From Schistosoma mansoni (lineage: Eukaryota > Platyhelminthes > Trematoda > Strigeidida > Schistosomatidae): 64,000 nucleotides of DNA. Made by a program: the position numbers and the translations under genes. Of the stretch, positions 32,601-43,511 are shown one piece after another; the first letter of the stretch is position 1, and each line of letters opens with the position of its first letter. The notes under the pieces were generated by a model. It did no database searches and was not told where the DNA came from. It was given only the letters and a program-made list of their open reading frames with translations. The DNA lies in NCBI RefSeq assembly GCF_000237925.1, contig NC_031497.1, positions 5,077,295 through 5,141,294 on the forward strand, written 5' to 3'.

Positions 32601-35600
32601 TTGAGACAATCGATTGTTATTTTGCAAATTGCCTGTTTGCTGTATGGTTATCAGATCATAGTAAGATAGTTTGTAATTTGTGCTTAAATACATTCGATTG
32701 TCCCCAACTGGTGTTCTTATTCACTACAGTGGAAGTTAAAATACAATCTGATATGGTGAGTAATGAATAGATCGATGGGGGTAGGAGTGACACATAAAGT
32801 TATTTTTTTTCCAAACTGTCCATGACATACAGTCACATCTTGATAACGGTAATTATATGACTTAATCAATTGATTAAACCTGTTAGTCATAGACCCTTAA
32901 TTGTATTGTGATGTAAAGAATTGGTCACATAGTGAGTTAGTGATTAATTGATATTAAATACTACTCAGTTCCAAATTACACAAATCTGACTGTTAATAAA
33001 TCATAAAAGTGGTGTATTCAAAAATTATTTCGATTTGTTTCTGGTGTTAAATATATCTATATTGCTAGCCTTTCTATGTTCACTGCACATCATCAGATTT
33101 GAGGGTTTTAGTATTAGGGACAAGTCAGTTAAGCATATTCACAGATATAACAAGTGACAAACTCTACATCGATCGTGTCCAGTTTAATGGATTCAAGGAC
33201 GAAATATACGTGAAATGTAAGTGTTAAACAAGTTGTTGGAGTCCTATGCCAGTCTGTAGCCAAACATCAATAGCAAATGAATGTTAGTTGAATGAATAAA
33301 CTACAAAATTGTAAGTTCATGTGAGACTAATCAACATGTTTTAATACATTTATTTTCATTACAACAAGTATTATAACTGAAGTATATTTCAAAATAGTTA
33401 GGTCGTATAACCCAACAGTTGTTGCTACCTTGACGTGGTGGTCGAGGTTGCCTATCGTGATGAACCAATTGAGCTATACTGGCTAGAACTGTTATATCCC
33501 GTGGAGATTTATGAATGGTAACTTTGAGAACTATTTATGGACCAATATGATATGTATATTTCCTATTATATAATTGTTAAGTAACTAAACTATTCATGTT
33601 CGTGTCCCTCTTATTATAAGCTTCATTTTGAACTATAGACTATTATTATACGATTTACCGTTCTTGAGTTATTCCTAGTCCATTAATTACTGTTCCCCAC
33701 ACTCACAGCCACATTTGGCCAAATCTTGTACAAATGTTATTTTCTATTTTATGGTACGATGTGGTCAGTTTGATTGATATACAAACCCAGTATGTTTGAG
33801 AATAATGATTTATATTGCAGAGGCTGTTATTGGTGTTCCAGACTTAAATGACTGAGCTAGACAGAAAGCAGGACTGATAAGTAATCAAGACTGTTCATAC
33901 GACTTTGTGTACTATTGATCTGATCGATAAAACACTACTCTGCAATCGGCGGGGATTATCACGTCATGTATATAAACGGGGCGCGCACGTACTCAATCGA
34001 TATAACAAGAACAATCATTCCTCAAGGTCCTACCAGTCCAATCAGGTCGGTTGAAGAGCGGTAAAACTAAAAGCAGCAAACTGAAGGTCCGAAGGCGAAG
34101 TTGTACTGCTCACTGCACAGAGATGTAACGGCAGTAAGGTGTTTCCTCCAGACAACCAGCATAACAGCGATGCTGCCTTCCCACAAGGAAGGGTGGAGAT
34201 AGAAAAGGTCGACCCTAAAGATGCACAACTCGCCCTATTCTACCGATTTCCGTTTGAGGCGGTAAGGTCCCAACAAGTACGGAACTGACACGAAAATTGC
34301 TCAAAAATGTCATGTATGACCGGCCTCAAGAAGTTATCCCCTGAGGATTGAGGTCACACTCACAGGTCACTAAGACCAACTCTAATCCAATCTCATTTTC
34401 AGGTACCTCGAGAAAAAACTTTCCACGGTGTGGGCAACCGGAAAGTAATAACCGCCCTTATACCTCTAACAACACTCAAAGGTCGTGTAACTTCGTCAAT
34501 ACCCATTGAAACTATAAAAAAATCATTTATACATTTATCAGTACAAACTTCGGTTTACCAATTCGGTATTTCCGTTCTTAATATAACTGTTTATTATGGA
34601 AAGTTTTTGACAGATATAATCAGTATATTTAGACATGAAAAAAAGAAAAGAGAGTATGAAAATATAGAGTCATGTATTTTTAAGTTCAGTTACATTGACG
34701 GCAATCTTTCATTGGAGAAAGTATTACATTGATTGACATGAAGTTAATCGGCTTTTGGCCATATGCCTTTGTAGATTTTCAACCATAAAGCTAAATAATA
34801 CGAGCAAATCTCTATTATATTTGAGGTAATCGTAACCAGAATTTGTATGCAAGCGAGGTGTGAAATTTTCGAGGTCGACTATTTCTTTCGTTGTGAGAAG
34901 GTAGAGTCGCTGCAGATACTGACTTCTGAGGGAAACACACTACTGACGCCACAATTCAGTACAATCAGCAGCACGACTTTGTCCTCGGACCTTAAGTTTT
35001 CTGCTTCTAGTTTTAACGTCCCCGAACCGGCCTCCCTGGGATGGTAGGAACAACTATTTCACCCAAATATAGCTCGACCGAGTCATTAGGATAAGTAAAC
35101 TTGACCACCACGGGGAAGCTAGCTACAATCGAAGTTATCGAATAGTGTTATTGTATCAAAACGCAAAATCTATTAGTTATAAATATATTTTTGTGATATC
35201 TCAATGAGTAGAAAAATGTATTTCTGATGTTTTATGACTTAATGTAAGTCACTTCTTTAGAAGTATACAAATACCCGATCAAGACATACGTTAAGTTACG
35301 AAACGTCGGAAATTCCACCTGTAGCTCCTCCGGGGGCTACTACCAGTTCCAAGCACGGATAAAGGAGGAAGGTTGGGCATGAGCTTAGGGACCCCATCCC
35401 GTAGAAAATCAACTCGCTAAAAAACGCTAACCAGGAAAAATAATTCAAACCATTCAAACTCTGCCCTGGGAGTTGAAGGAAGAATTGTGACGCCTCATGA
35501 TGAAAGCGAAGATTCTTCGAAGTCACAAGGCCGATGCCCCTTCTAGCAACCAGAGCAACAACTTTTATAGGTACATGTTACGTCCGGACAATGTGGGAGA

Positions 35601-38600
35601 CCGGGAGAGTCTTCTAAATTGCTGTGGAAATGAGGAAATACAACCTGGAGGTGCTTTGGATCAGTGAAACACATTGGACGCAGGTTGGACAACAACGAAT
35701 AGCTTCAGGAGTTTCTGTCATACTCCGTCCATAAAGAAGAAAATGCCCCACATACACATGGCGTTGCATCGATGTTTTCCAAACAATCACAAAAGGCACT
35801 TAAAGAATGGGAATCTCATGGACCAAGGATCATCAAAGCCTCCTTCAAAACAAGGAAAAAGGGCATTACAATGAACATCATCCAATGCTATGCGCCTACC
35901 AACGACTACGATGAAGACGTTAAAGATCAATTCTACGATAGGTTGCAATCAATCGTCGAGAAGTGCCCAACAAAAAACCTGACCATTGTAATAGGAGATT
36001 TAAATGCCAAGGTTGGAATGGACAACACTCGATACGAAGACTTCATGAGAAGACTTGGACTGGGAAAAAGGAACGAAAATGGTGAGAGATTTGCAAACCT
36101 ATGTGCCTTCAATAAACTGGTCATAGGCGGCACTATATTTCTACATAAACGCATTCACAAAACCACATGAACTTCACCGGATCACACTACACGGAACCAA
36201 ATCGACTATATCTGCATCGACAATAAGTTTAGGAGGACGATGGGGGACGCGAGAACCAGGAGAGGAGCTGATATGGCATGAGAACATCCCTTGCTGGTCG
36301 CCAAGATCAAATTAAAACTTAAGAAGCACAGGGAGACGGGGCGGACAAAATCACAAAAGTTTGATATGGCTTTTCTTCGGGATGCTGATAAACTCAACAA
36401 ATTCAAGATAGCCCTCTACAATAGGTTCCAGACCTTTCATGACCTACTAAATGGAGAGGGAACTACTATGGAGAGCAACTGGAAAGGGATAAACGAGGCA
36501 ATCACTTCAATATGTCATGAGGTTCTGGGCCACAAGAAGCACCACCACAAGGAATGGATAACTGTTGATACACTGGATAAGATTGAAGAAAGGAGGAATA
36601 AGAAGGCAGCAATCAATACCAGCTGAACAAGAGCAGAAAACGCCAAGGCGACTGGATCATGTAAATGACAACATCTGGAGGGAGGCACGGGATACAATGG
36701 ACAGCTAAGATGCAGCTGGACGATCTAGACTTCGCAGATGACCTGGCTCTTCTATCTCACACGCAACAACAAATGCAGGAGAAAACGACCAGTGTAGCAG
36801 CAGCCTCAGCAGCAGTAGGTCTCAATATAAACAAAGGGAAAAGCAAGACTCCGATACAATACGGCATGCACCAATCGAATTACATTTGACGAAGAAGCTT
36901 TGATGGATGTGAAAACCTTTACATATCTGGGCAGCATCATTGATGAACACGATGTATCTGATGCAGATGTGAAGGCGCGGATCGGTAAAGCAAAAGCAGC
37001 ATATCTACAATTGAAGAACATCTGGAACTCAAAACAACTATCTGTTAACCAACACCAAAGTTAGAATTTTCAATACAAATGTCAAGACAGTACTACCGTA
37101 TGGGGCGGAGACGTGAAGAACTACGAAAGCCATCATCCAGAAGATACAGGTGTTTATCAACAGTTGTCTACGCAAGATACATTGGATCCGTTGGCCAGAC
37201 ACTATCAACACAACTTACTGTGGGAGAGAACAAACCAGATTTCAACGGAGGAAGAAACCAGGAAGAAGCGTTGGAAGTGGATAGGACACACATTGAGGAA
37301 ATCACCCAACTGCGTAACAAGACAACCCCTCACATGGAATCTTGAAGGTAAAAAGAGGAGAGGAAGACCAAAGAACACATTACTCTGAGCAATGGAGACA
37401 GACATGAGAAGAATGAACAAAAGTTGGATAGAACTAGAAAAGAAGGCCCAGGACAGAGTGGGTTGGAGAATGCTGGTTGATGGCCTATGCTTCATTGTGA
37501 GTAACAGGCGTAATGCAATTTTCTACTAACTGGGATATCACAAAAGTATATTTGTTATTTACTTTTTACCTTTGTTAGGTCGGCCTCCAGAGAACTCCAA
37601 CAGAGCCTCCAGAGGCTCAAAAAGAGCTCCAACCAATCAGAGCACGACAGAACATTCTGGAGTTCCAACGTGGCACGCTATCATTGGTCAGTAGCAATTT
37701 ATGTCGTTAAGTGGATTGACTGAATTAGGATGTTGATTTAACTTAAGCAAACATCTATAAATACCTACGATTTTCTGTACAAAGATGAACCTTGCAATAA
37801 AGCATCTTCTCCGTTACTCGTGTCTTCTGTCTGGTCTTCAAGTCGCTGAGTAGTGCTAGTCCTGGGGTTATCGGAATAGCTAGGATCCGAATAAAGCGTT
37901 CAACCTACGAGACATAACAACCTTATGTTCATTTTATTTGAAACTATCACGTTCAACCTTGACATTGGTATCATCTATTATCATGTATGCAAATTCGAAA
38001 CTTTATTTTTTCAACATTGCGTCACACTATTAATGCTGTTTGTGAAGAAATTTATCCGTGAATGTTGCCTGGTTAATATGAACTTGATGAATAACAGGAA
38101 TTAAAGAACTAATATCTATTATATAAATCTTAAAGAATAATACCTATGAAATGTTTCTTACTTTCAAGCACTGTTTTAAATTGTTCAACATATCCTCCCA
38201 ATCAGTAACGTGTTCGAATACTTCAGACGCAACAACTGCATCGAATTGACATGGATATTCTTGAGTAATTGATTGTATACTAGTAAGTTTATATGTAGGT
38301 TTATATAAATCTGGATGATCAGCCCAGCGATAAGATGTAGCTTCAACATGTTCTTGTGCGATTTTTATACCTTCTTCTATTAGGTCTATGCCCAAAACTT
38401 CTGCTCCCAACATAGATAGTGCCTAGTACGGAATTATTTCAAGGTTAACATTATGAAAGAAGTATTAAAAGAAATATTAAATGAAGAATTAGGCGATTCA
38501 AGAAACTAAACCTACTTCTATGAAACATCCTTAAAAAGTGATGAGTTTTTTCGACAGAAAGAAATATTATCCAACTGACTTAACTTCTAAGTAAATAACT

Positions 38601-41600
38601 AGATAAAATATCGAATAATTGCATAATAGACCAATAGTGACTGGACTCTTGGAAGCTAAAAAATATGGGTAACTGGATAAAATGTAGACAAATCAACTGC
38701 ATTATAATTATTCGTATGGCAACTTAATAAATGCATGCTATGATGATCGTTCTTGATGCTAAGTGATCGGAAGCGGTCGACAGGAAACCTTGGGCTGAAG
38801 TTTCGTCCCATTCGGCACTCTCCAGAAAGGCGTACCTGGAATCCACTAAAACGTTTTGAATCAATTGTAAATATCGCAGTGATGCAGGAGGTAATTCACA
38901 GTCAGAAAAACCCAGTTGTAACGTCTAATATTGTGTAACAGAGCAACGTATGTCCGAATCCAATGGGGGAGAATCAGTTTTATTAAGATTGTTGGTACGC
39001 CTATGAGATGAATGATCCAAGGTCTCCTGAAGGCTACCTCGAACCGCCTAGTATATAAGCAAAGTGCAAACAGTTTCGAGTCACTTAGACTAGTGGACAT
39101 CATCGTTATATTAACAAAAATAATTTGCCTAGAGTAAGTATAGTAAACATTTTTATGAAAATGAAATCCTTTTAGCACTCTACATGAGGCTTTTGAAATG
39201 TTTGATGTATGTTTTGTCCTTTAACAGTTTAAAAGCTGAATTCATAACTAGTCAGCAAACGTTCACAATATAACCATAAAAATAAATAGATTATTTAGAT
39301 GATTATTTTGTCAACTTGGAAATTAATGTGTTATTTGAAGAGTTAAGTTACATTGTATAACTGCTTTGAAGATGACAATAAACTATCAAGATGATATTGG
39401 TAATCAGTTTAACTTACACAATGTGTTTTAACCCAAAAAGCTTTGTTTTCTTAAATGATATGAATCATTGATTGAAGACAGATACCAATGAAATACGTAA
39501 CCTAATACATGATACGATCCCATTCATTCTCTAATTTTGGTCACTAAAAGTTGATTTTTTCCAATTATTGGATAAATAAAAAGACAGAACAAAGGAGAAG
39601 CCTGATATGATGATATAACCGTTTTAGTTACCAGAATTTAAAGTGTGACAGTGAAATTATAACTTAAACAAAACAAATGAATTTTGCAAATGTATTGGTA
39701 GATGAAGAAAGATGCAAAATATATACGTTTAAAACGATATTAGTTAAAAGCTATTGTAAAAACAACCACTCAATTTACAGAAGGGAACTCTACAAAAGGA
39801 GAATAATTAACCGTGTCGACTAATACTATAGAATTTGCATTAATTTCTCGATCCTTTCTAATAATCAGTTTAAATTATATCCTGATAGAATTTACACTTG
39901 TGTACAAATCTGTGAACTATAGTGAATGACATGAACCAATGTCAGTTTCTGATCTGACCACTCAAAACATCTTTAATTTTATCTTTAGACCGATGGGACT
40001 TTATCAACTTTAAAGATTAGATAACTTGACATTAACTGTGACTAAACGATCAGTCGGTATAAATACTTCAGCTCTCTAAGAAGCCATTCACGACCTGAAT
40101 AGCTTAGTAGTAACGTTTCAGAATGTGACATTAAGTGACAGAGAACATATTAGATCCCTAGATATTACAAAATTGTCCTGATGATGACTTTCAGCTGGCA
40201 GAGAATCAGAATTGATAGCTTCAAAGATAACCACTTTTAGTCAACTTACAATTCATCGTGAAACCTTAATAAAACTAAACACAGACTGACGAGGTTCAGA
40301 GAAAGTAATCATTATTATTATGAGAACACGTTGATCAACCTACGTTGATAATCAACAGTTTATTGATTCTAGTATCACAAGAATGACTAAATGGACACTT
40401 CTAAATAGTGCAAGAAAAACGTGAATGACTAGATATTTCATAAAGTGAAAACTTTGAATACATATAAAACATTTTTATAAATGCAATTTATGCAGATACA
40501 TTAACGATCGATAAATAGATACAAACATGAAAAGAAATAACTCACTTCCGCTAGGATACCTCCACCACAACCAACATCTAAAATCTTTTTACCTTTCAAA
40601 GGTAAATAGACTGAATCCATTGTAGATAATAAAGTTATAGGACAAAGACCATTTTGAATAAATGGTACACGTAAACGATTCATAGTATGTAATGGCTGTA
40701 AATCTCCTTTGAAAATAAAATATATGGTATAAGTAGAAAGTAGTTTTATCTGTTTACTACAATCATATGTAACTATCACATATTTATACGATACTAGATA
40801 TAAGTAAATGAACAGTGAAACCAAGATGAATACAATCTATCAACAAATGAGATAATATGTAAAGACATGCAATTATTTTATTAATTAAATAACTAGACAC
40901 GATGTATAACTAATAAAAGGAATTAGTACACTGTACTCTTTGTACTAAAGAGTGCATGCTATTCCCTACAACTAAAATCCAACAGTGATTATATAAGTAG
41001 TAATAGGCCCCCAAACGCCCTGGTACGGCCGAGGGTGGCGAGAGTCAGCCCTCTCTCGAAATGATTTCATATGGCCACGCGTATACAAACACTCTCAGAG
41101 AAGTCCAATTCACTGCTTTCTCGAGGCGAGGGTGTTGTTTACGAAATTCAGGGGATGAAAAGCGAATGTCCGGCGCTTTACCCGGGTTGGTGGATATAGA
41201 GGATACATCTAGGTGAGATGGAAAACCCGGATGTGTATATGCGCTCCAAGATCCTGAGGGAGCAAATGGTGTATAAACCTATTTTTAGTCACTGGCTATC
41301 ATGTAACTGCATCTCCTAACGTTGCTCCACTGCATTATAGATTAGACCTCTATGTTAATGCCTAGGAGAGTAGCCTACTAAGAAAACCACCTGCTTCGGT
41401 TTCTGCGACCGTGCAGTATTCTAGCCCTCACAAAAATCGAATAGAGAAGTGTGGGGCATATATATTTGGTGCCTCCTTGTACCAATGTTTGTGCTTGAAT
41501 ACATAAATAATAAAATAATGCGTAGTATTATGAGAACAAGGATTGTGATTTACTAAAGCTCTGGAGATGACGTAATCGATAAAGCACTCAACTTTCAACT

Positions 41601-43502
41601 AGCAGGTAACAGATTTAAATCCTGTTTCACATACTTCGGTGAGGACAGACAAACAGTATCACAAGCACACTGTGTGGTTCAAAGCCAAAAGCCTACTTGG
41701 TTAGTTAGTTATTGCACTATTCGAACAACCAACAGTGAAGACAGATAAAAGCAATAGATTGCAAAAACATGTACAAACATAACAAAACTGATTAGGATGA
41801 CCTATTTCAATGAAACATATGTATCCAATATTTTATGAATTCCTGATATGTACCATCTTGTCTCATAAAACCAATTATAGTGCACACCATTACTTTCTTC
41901 CTATTTATAGAAAGGCAGAACCTCTGGAGAAATTACTTATCCGTGAAAAGTCCCTAACTTTTGCCACATTCTGGCACAATCAAAAGTACAGCTTTGTAAT
42001 TTCAAAAGGGTCTACCTGACTCTAATCTTATACTAACCTAACTAGGACCTTAAGACACAAACGGTACATTTAATAGAGTAGTCACAAGAGACCAGCCCAA
42101 CTTTTGTATCTAGGTAGAAAATAAGATTATTATTATTATTATTATTATTATTATCATTAATGGCTTTATTCAATATTATATTTTTTTTGGTAAAATATAG
42201 AATACTCAGCACAAAGTATTTCAACAAGTTTCCTTTCCTTATTTCTTCATCTATCCTGACGATAAATATTGAGTGATCACCAGTTAGATGTTAGCAGTTC
42301 AGGAATCGACATTTGAACAACGATCACTCCTTTCAATGGATATTGACATCCACTACAATGTCTCTGATTGTACTTTTTTGTAAGTTGTACAGAGAAAGAT
42401 CGCAAACTTTTCATAAACGCGCAAAAGACAGGTAGCTTGTCGAGATGTGTTGATATCAGGAACAGGTAGCCCAGATATTCAGGCATGTCGCCAAAGTTAA
42501 GCTAACTTGAAATATTATGGACTGAAGAGAGAAACTTATGAAAATATCTTCAAGTAAACTAACACATTTAAGAGAGAATTTGAAGTAATTTACGAATTCG
42601 CCATTAAAATCAAAAGAACCTTCTCAGAAACACATATCATTTACCGATCTCAAAGGCAGAAAACAATTGCGAAAGACGGAACACGCAATCCAACAGTTCA
42701 TGAAGAATATATAATTGAGTAATTACTTAAAGCTAATAAAAAGGTTTATAAATCTACCATGTTTGCTGTAAGCAAATAATAGGTATTTCACTGATATTTG
42801 AGTTGATAAAATCTATGACGCTACATGTTTACTGTAATTCACTCCCCAGATTGTTTATATATTCATAAATTATGAAAAAGTTTGTGTTTGGCTATTATTT
42901 CGTCAAATATGTTAGTTACTGAGTCACAATATAAACACAAAACATACATCATCATATGTGAATAACATATACCTTATTTACCAAGATGTTAAAGTATTCG
43001 ACTTTGAGATTTAACGTTTGAAAGAGCGTCAGTGATACTACATGACCAGTAAAACCAAAGTGGTTTGAGATCAGAACATGGAGCTTACTTCTTGATGAGG
43101 TTGAATGCTTTAGCCATTAAGTAAGTGTTCCACATAAACAGTGGACAACAATACTGATTTGCAAAGTAGCATAAAATGAATATATAACTTTCTAAAAATA
43201 TACACAACAGTAAACAGGATCAAGAACACTTTTAGGATCACCTATTGAGCCTTGTGACTTAAATTCCACGTAATATTCAAACATGTACAAGTAAACAAAA
43301 AGCAGTATGGAGACAAACAGTGAGAAATTATACAGCACTCACCATCATAGTCCCACCAATGCTGGGCGAAACGTTTGAAGTTAGCGTCTTCTGTTGCGTC
43401 GATTAGCATACTGGAAAAATTCTGACTTTTCATTCCACTGAGGGATGGAAGACATTTCTTCTTGAGTAATTTTACAGCAGGGAACAAGTAATGACGTGCC
43501 AT
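26607..43502 (-). CDS. COQ3: Ubiquinone biosynthesis O-methyltransferase, mitochondrial (COQ3)
   Basis: Five exons, in transcript order 43502-43343, 40706-40546, 38422-38162, 32304-32145 and 26725-26607. All have GT-AG borders and matching phases (1, 0, 0, 1), giving 286 aa. COQ3 uses S-adenosylmethionine for both O-methylations of the quinone ring, at the inner mitochondrial membrane in the CoQ complex. Visible marks: a basic N-terminus (VKLLKKKC) fitting a mitochondrial presequence; [16 protein letters not shown], the UbiG/COQ3 opening; SAM motif [10 protein letters not shown] (95-103); the acidic GID at 118-120; [13 protein letters not shown] (167-179); TTIN then PRGTHNW (226-232); and the C-terminal GMLYNPLS block. 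An in-frame TAA 9 bases upstream of the ATG supports the start. The length is short mainly at the N-terminus compared with the human protein. Introns 3 and 4 are loaded with same-sense and opposite-sense retrotransposons. Confidence 0.96.
27185..29860 (-). mobile_element. Non-LTR retrotransposon, 5'-truncated, near-intact RT
   Basis: A 656-codon frame (29841-27871) covers the end of an AP endonuclease domain ([20 protein letters not shown], then [10 protein letters not shown]) and a whole reverse transcriptase. RT marks are [53 protein letters not shown] and the active site [10 protein letters not shown]. One frame break after residue 656 separates it from the C-terminal region (27844-27524: [21 protein letters not shown]). 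The 3' UTR ends near a CAGT tandem at 27185. It is 5'-truncated at about 29860 and lies in the sense orientation in COQ3 intron 4. Clade (RTE- or Perere-like) is not certain. A second 3' part lies at 58115-58880. Confidence 0.9.
29885..31680 (-). mobile_element. CR1/jockey-like non-LTR retrotransposon, 3'-lacking and decayed
   Basis: Three minus frames in order: 31671-31348 (endonuclease start, [11 protein letters not shown]), 31290-30898 ([12 protein letters not shown], then [13 protein letters not shown]) and 30636-29971 ([54 protein letters not shown]). The reading continues in another frame ([12 protein letters not shown]) to about 29890 and then stops at an AATAAT tract next to the other element. 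The YADD half of RT and the 3' end are absent. Several frameshifts and stops show it is dead. Confidence 0.85.
31866..31950 (+). repeat. tRNA-like SINE head fragment
   Basis: GGCTTAGTGGTCTAGAGGTTAA resembles a tRNA A-box, and a decayed B-box follows (GTCCGATATCC). It resembles the head of the hammerhead SINE family 2, but no hammerhead follows. It is not a tRNA gene, as no cloverleaf closes. Confidence 0.4.
32305..33415. other. COQ3 intron 3, proximal part, nothing recognised
   Basis: AT-rich intron. The plus frame at 32531-32770 has no motif and no splice support. Confidence 0.45.
33416..35170 (+). mobile_element. 5' region of a retroelement, split by a solo LTR
   Basis: Sequence on both sides of the LTR (33416-33489 and 34008 to about 34330) aligns with the inverted copy at 59580-59117: gaggttgcctat, then caattgagctatactgg, and the CAATCATTCCTCAA block. 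The shared frame reads [17 protein letters not shown] and continues through [15 protein letters not shown]-like sequence. At 34840-35045 a second block ([24 protein letters not shown]) follows that may belong to the same or a related element. Function of the frame is unknown; it is a repeat, not a host gene. Confidence 0.55.
33490..34007 (+). mobile_element. Solo LTR (518-bp family), copy 4
   Basis: Starts TGTTATATCCCGTGG and ends CAATCGATATAACA. Both flanks read AGAAC, a perfect 5-bp target duplication. It has a TATATAAAC TATA-like box near 33970. It inserted into another repeat whose uninterrupted copy lies at 59.1-59.6 kb, so the empty site can be reconstructed. Confidence 0.93.
35290..37515 (+). 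mobile_element. SR2-like RTE retrotransposon with deleted RT domain
   Basis: A 5' leader with GGGGGCTACTACCAGTTCC is followed by an endonuclease region in shifted frames ([40 protein letters not shown]). At about 36625-36665 the sequence jumps from the EN/RT linker straight to [16 protein letters not shown], so most RT fingers and palm are missing. The C-terminal part ([39 protein letters not shown]) is readable in pieces. It ends in GTAACAGGCGTAA. The element is non-autonomous or dead, and opposite in sense to COQ3, in intron 3. Confidence 0.88.
37573..37919 (+). mobile_element. Solo LTR, 347-bp family
   Basis: Begins TGTTAGGTCGGCC and ends CGAGACATAACA. The flanks are both ACCTT, a perfect 5-bp duplication. 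Inside are CTATAAATACC (TATA) and AATAAAGC (poly(A) signal), in the right order for a promoter and terminator. A decayed relative is at 18178-18545. It lies 240 bp from COQ3 exon 3. Confidence 0.92.
38423..40545. other. COQ3 intron 2, with SINE scraps
   Basis: Besides the hammerhead relic at 38795-38860 I see only a tRNA-like fragment near 40095-40160 (CCTGAATAGCTTAGTAGTAACG) and AT-rich intron. Confidence 0.4.
38795..38860 (-). ncRNA. Hammerhead-like relic
   Basis: Minus strand: CTGGAGA, GTGCC/GGGAC around GAAT, then GAAAC. Compared with CUGANGA the A6 is G. The surrounding CAGG...CCTGGAATCC resembles the Sm-alpha body. It is a strongly diverged SINE copy in COQ3 intron 2. Confidence 0.4.
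41005..41515 (+). repeat. Interspersed repeat of about 530 bp, copy 3
   Basis: Direct copy relative to 8285, more diverged. Starts GGCCCCCAAACGCCCTGGTACGG and ends after TTGTACCAATGTTTGTG with an A/T-rich tail (ACATAAATAATAAAATAA). Lies in COQ3 intron 1. Confidence 0.75.
41560..43342. other. COQ3 intron 1, remainder
   Basis: A tRNA-like SINE fragment at about 41565-41700 (GACGTAATCGATAAAGCACTC, GATTTAAATCC) and an (ATT)n microsatellite at 42126-42153. The rest is AT-rich with no gene seen. Confidence 0.4.
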
Positions 43503-43511
43503 AGTTTCTTA

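Noticed and set aside
42042-42227. Minus frame with an Asn run
   Set aside because: The run is an (ATT)n microsatellite read in frame.
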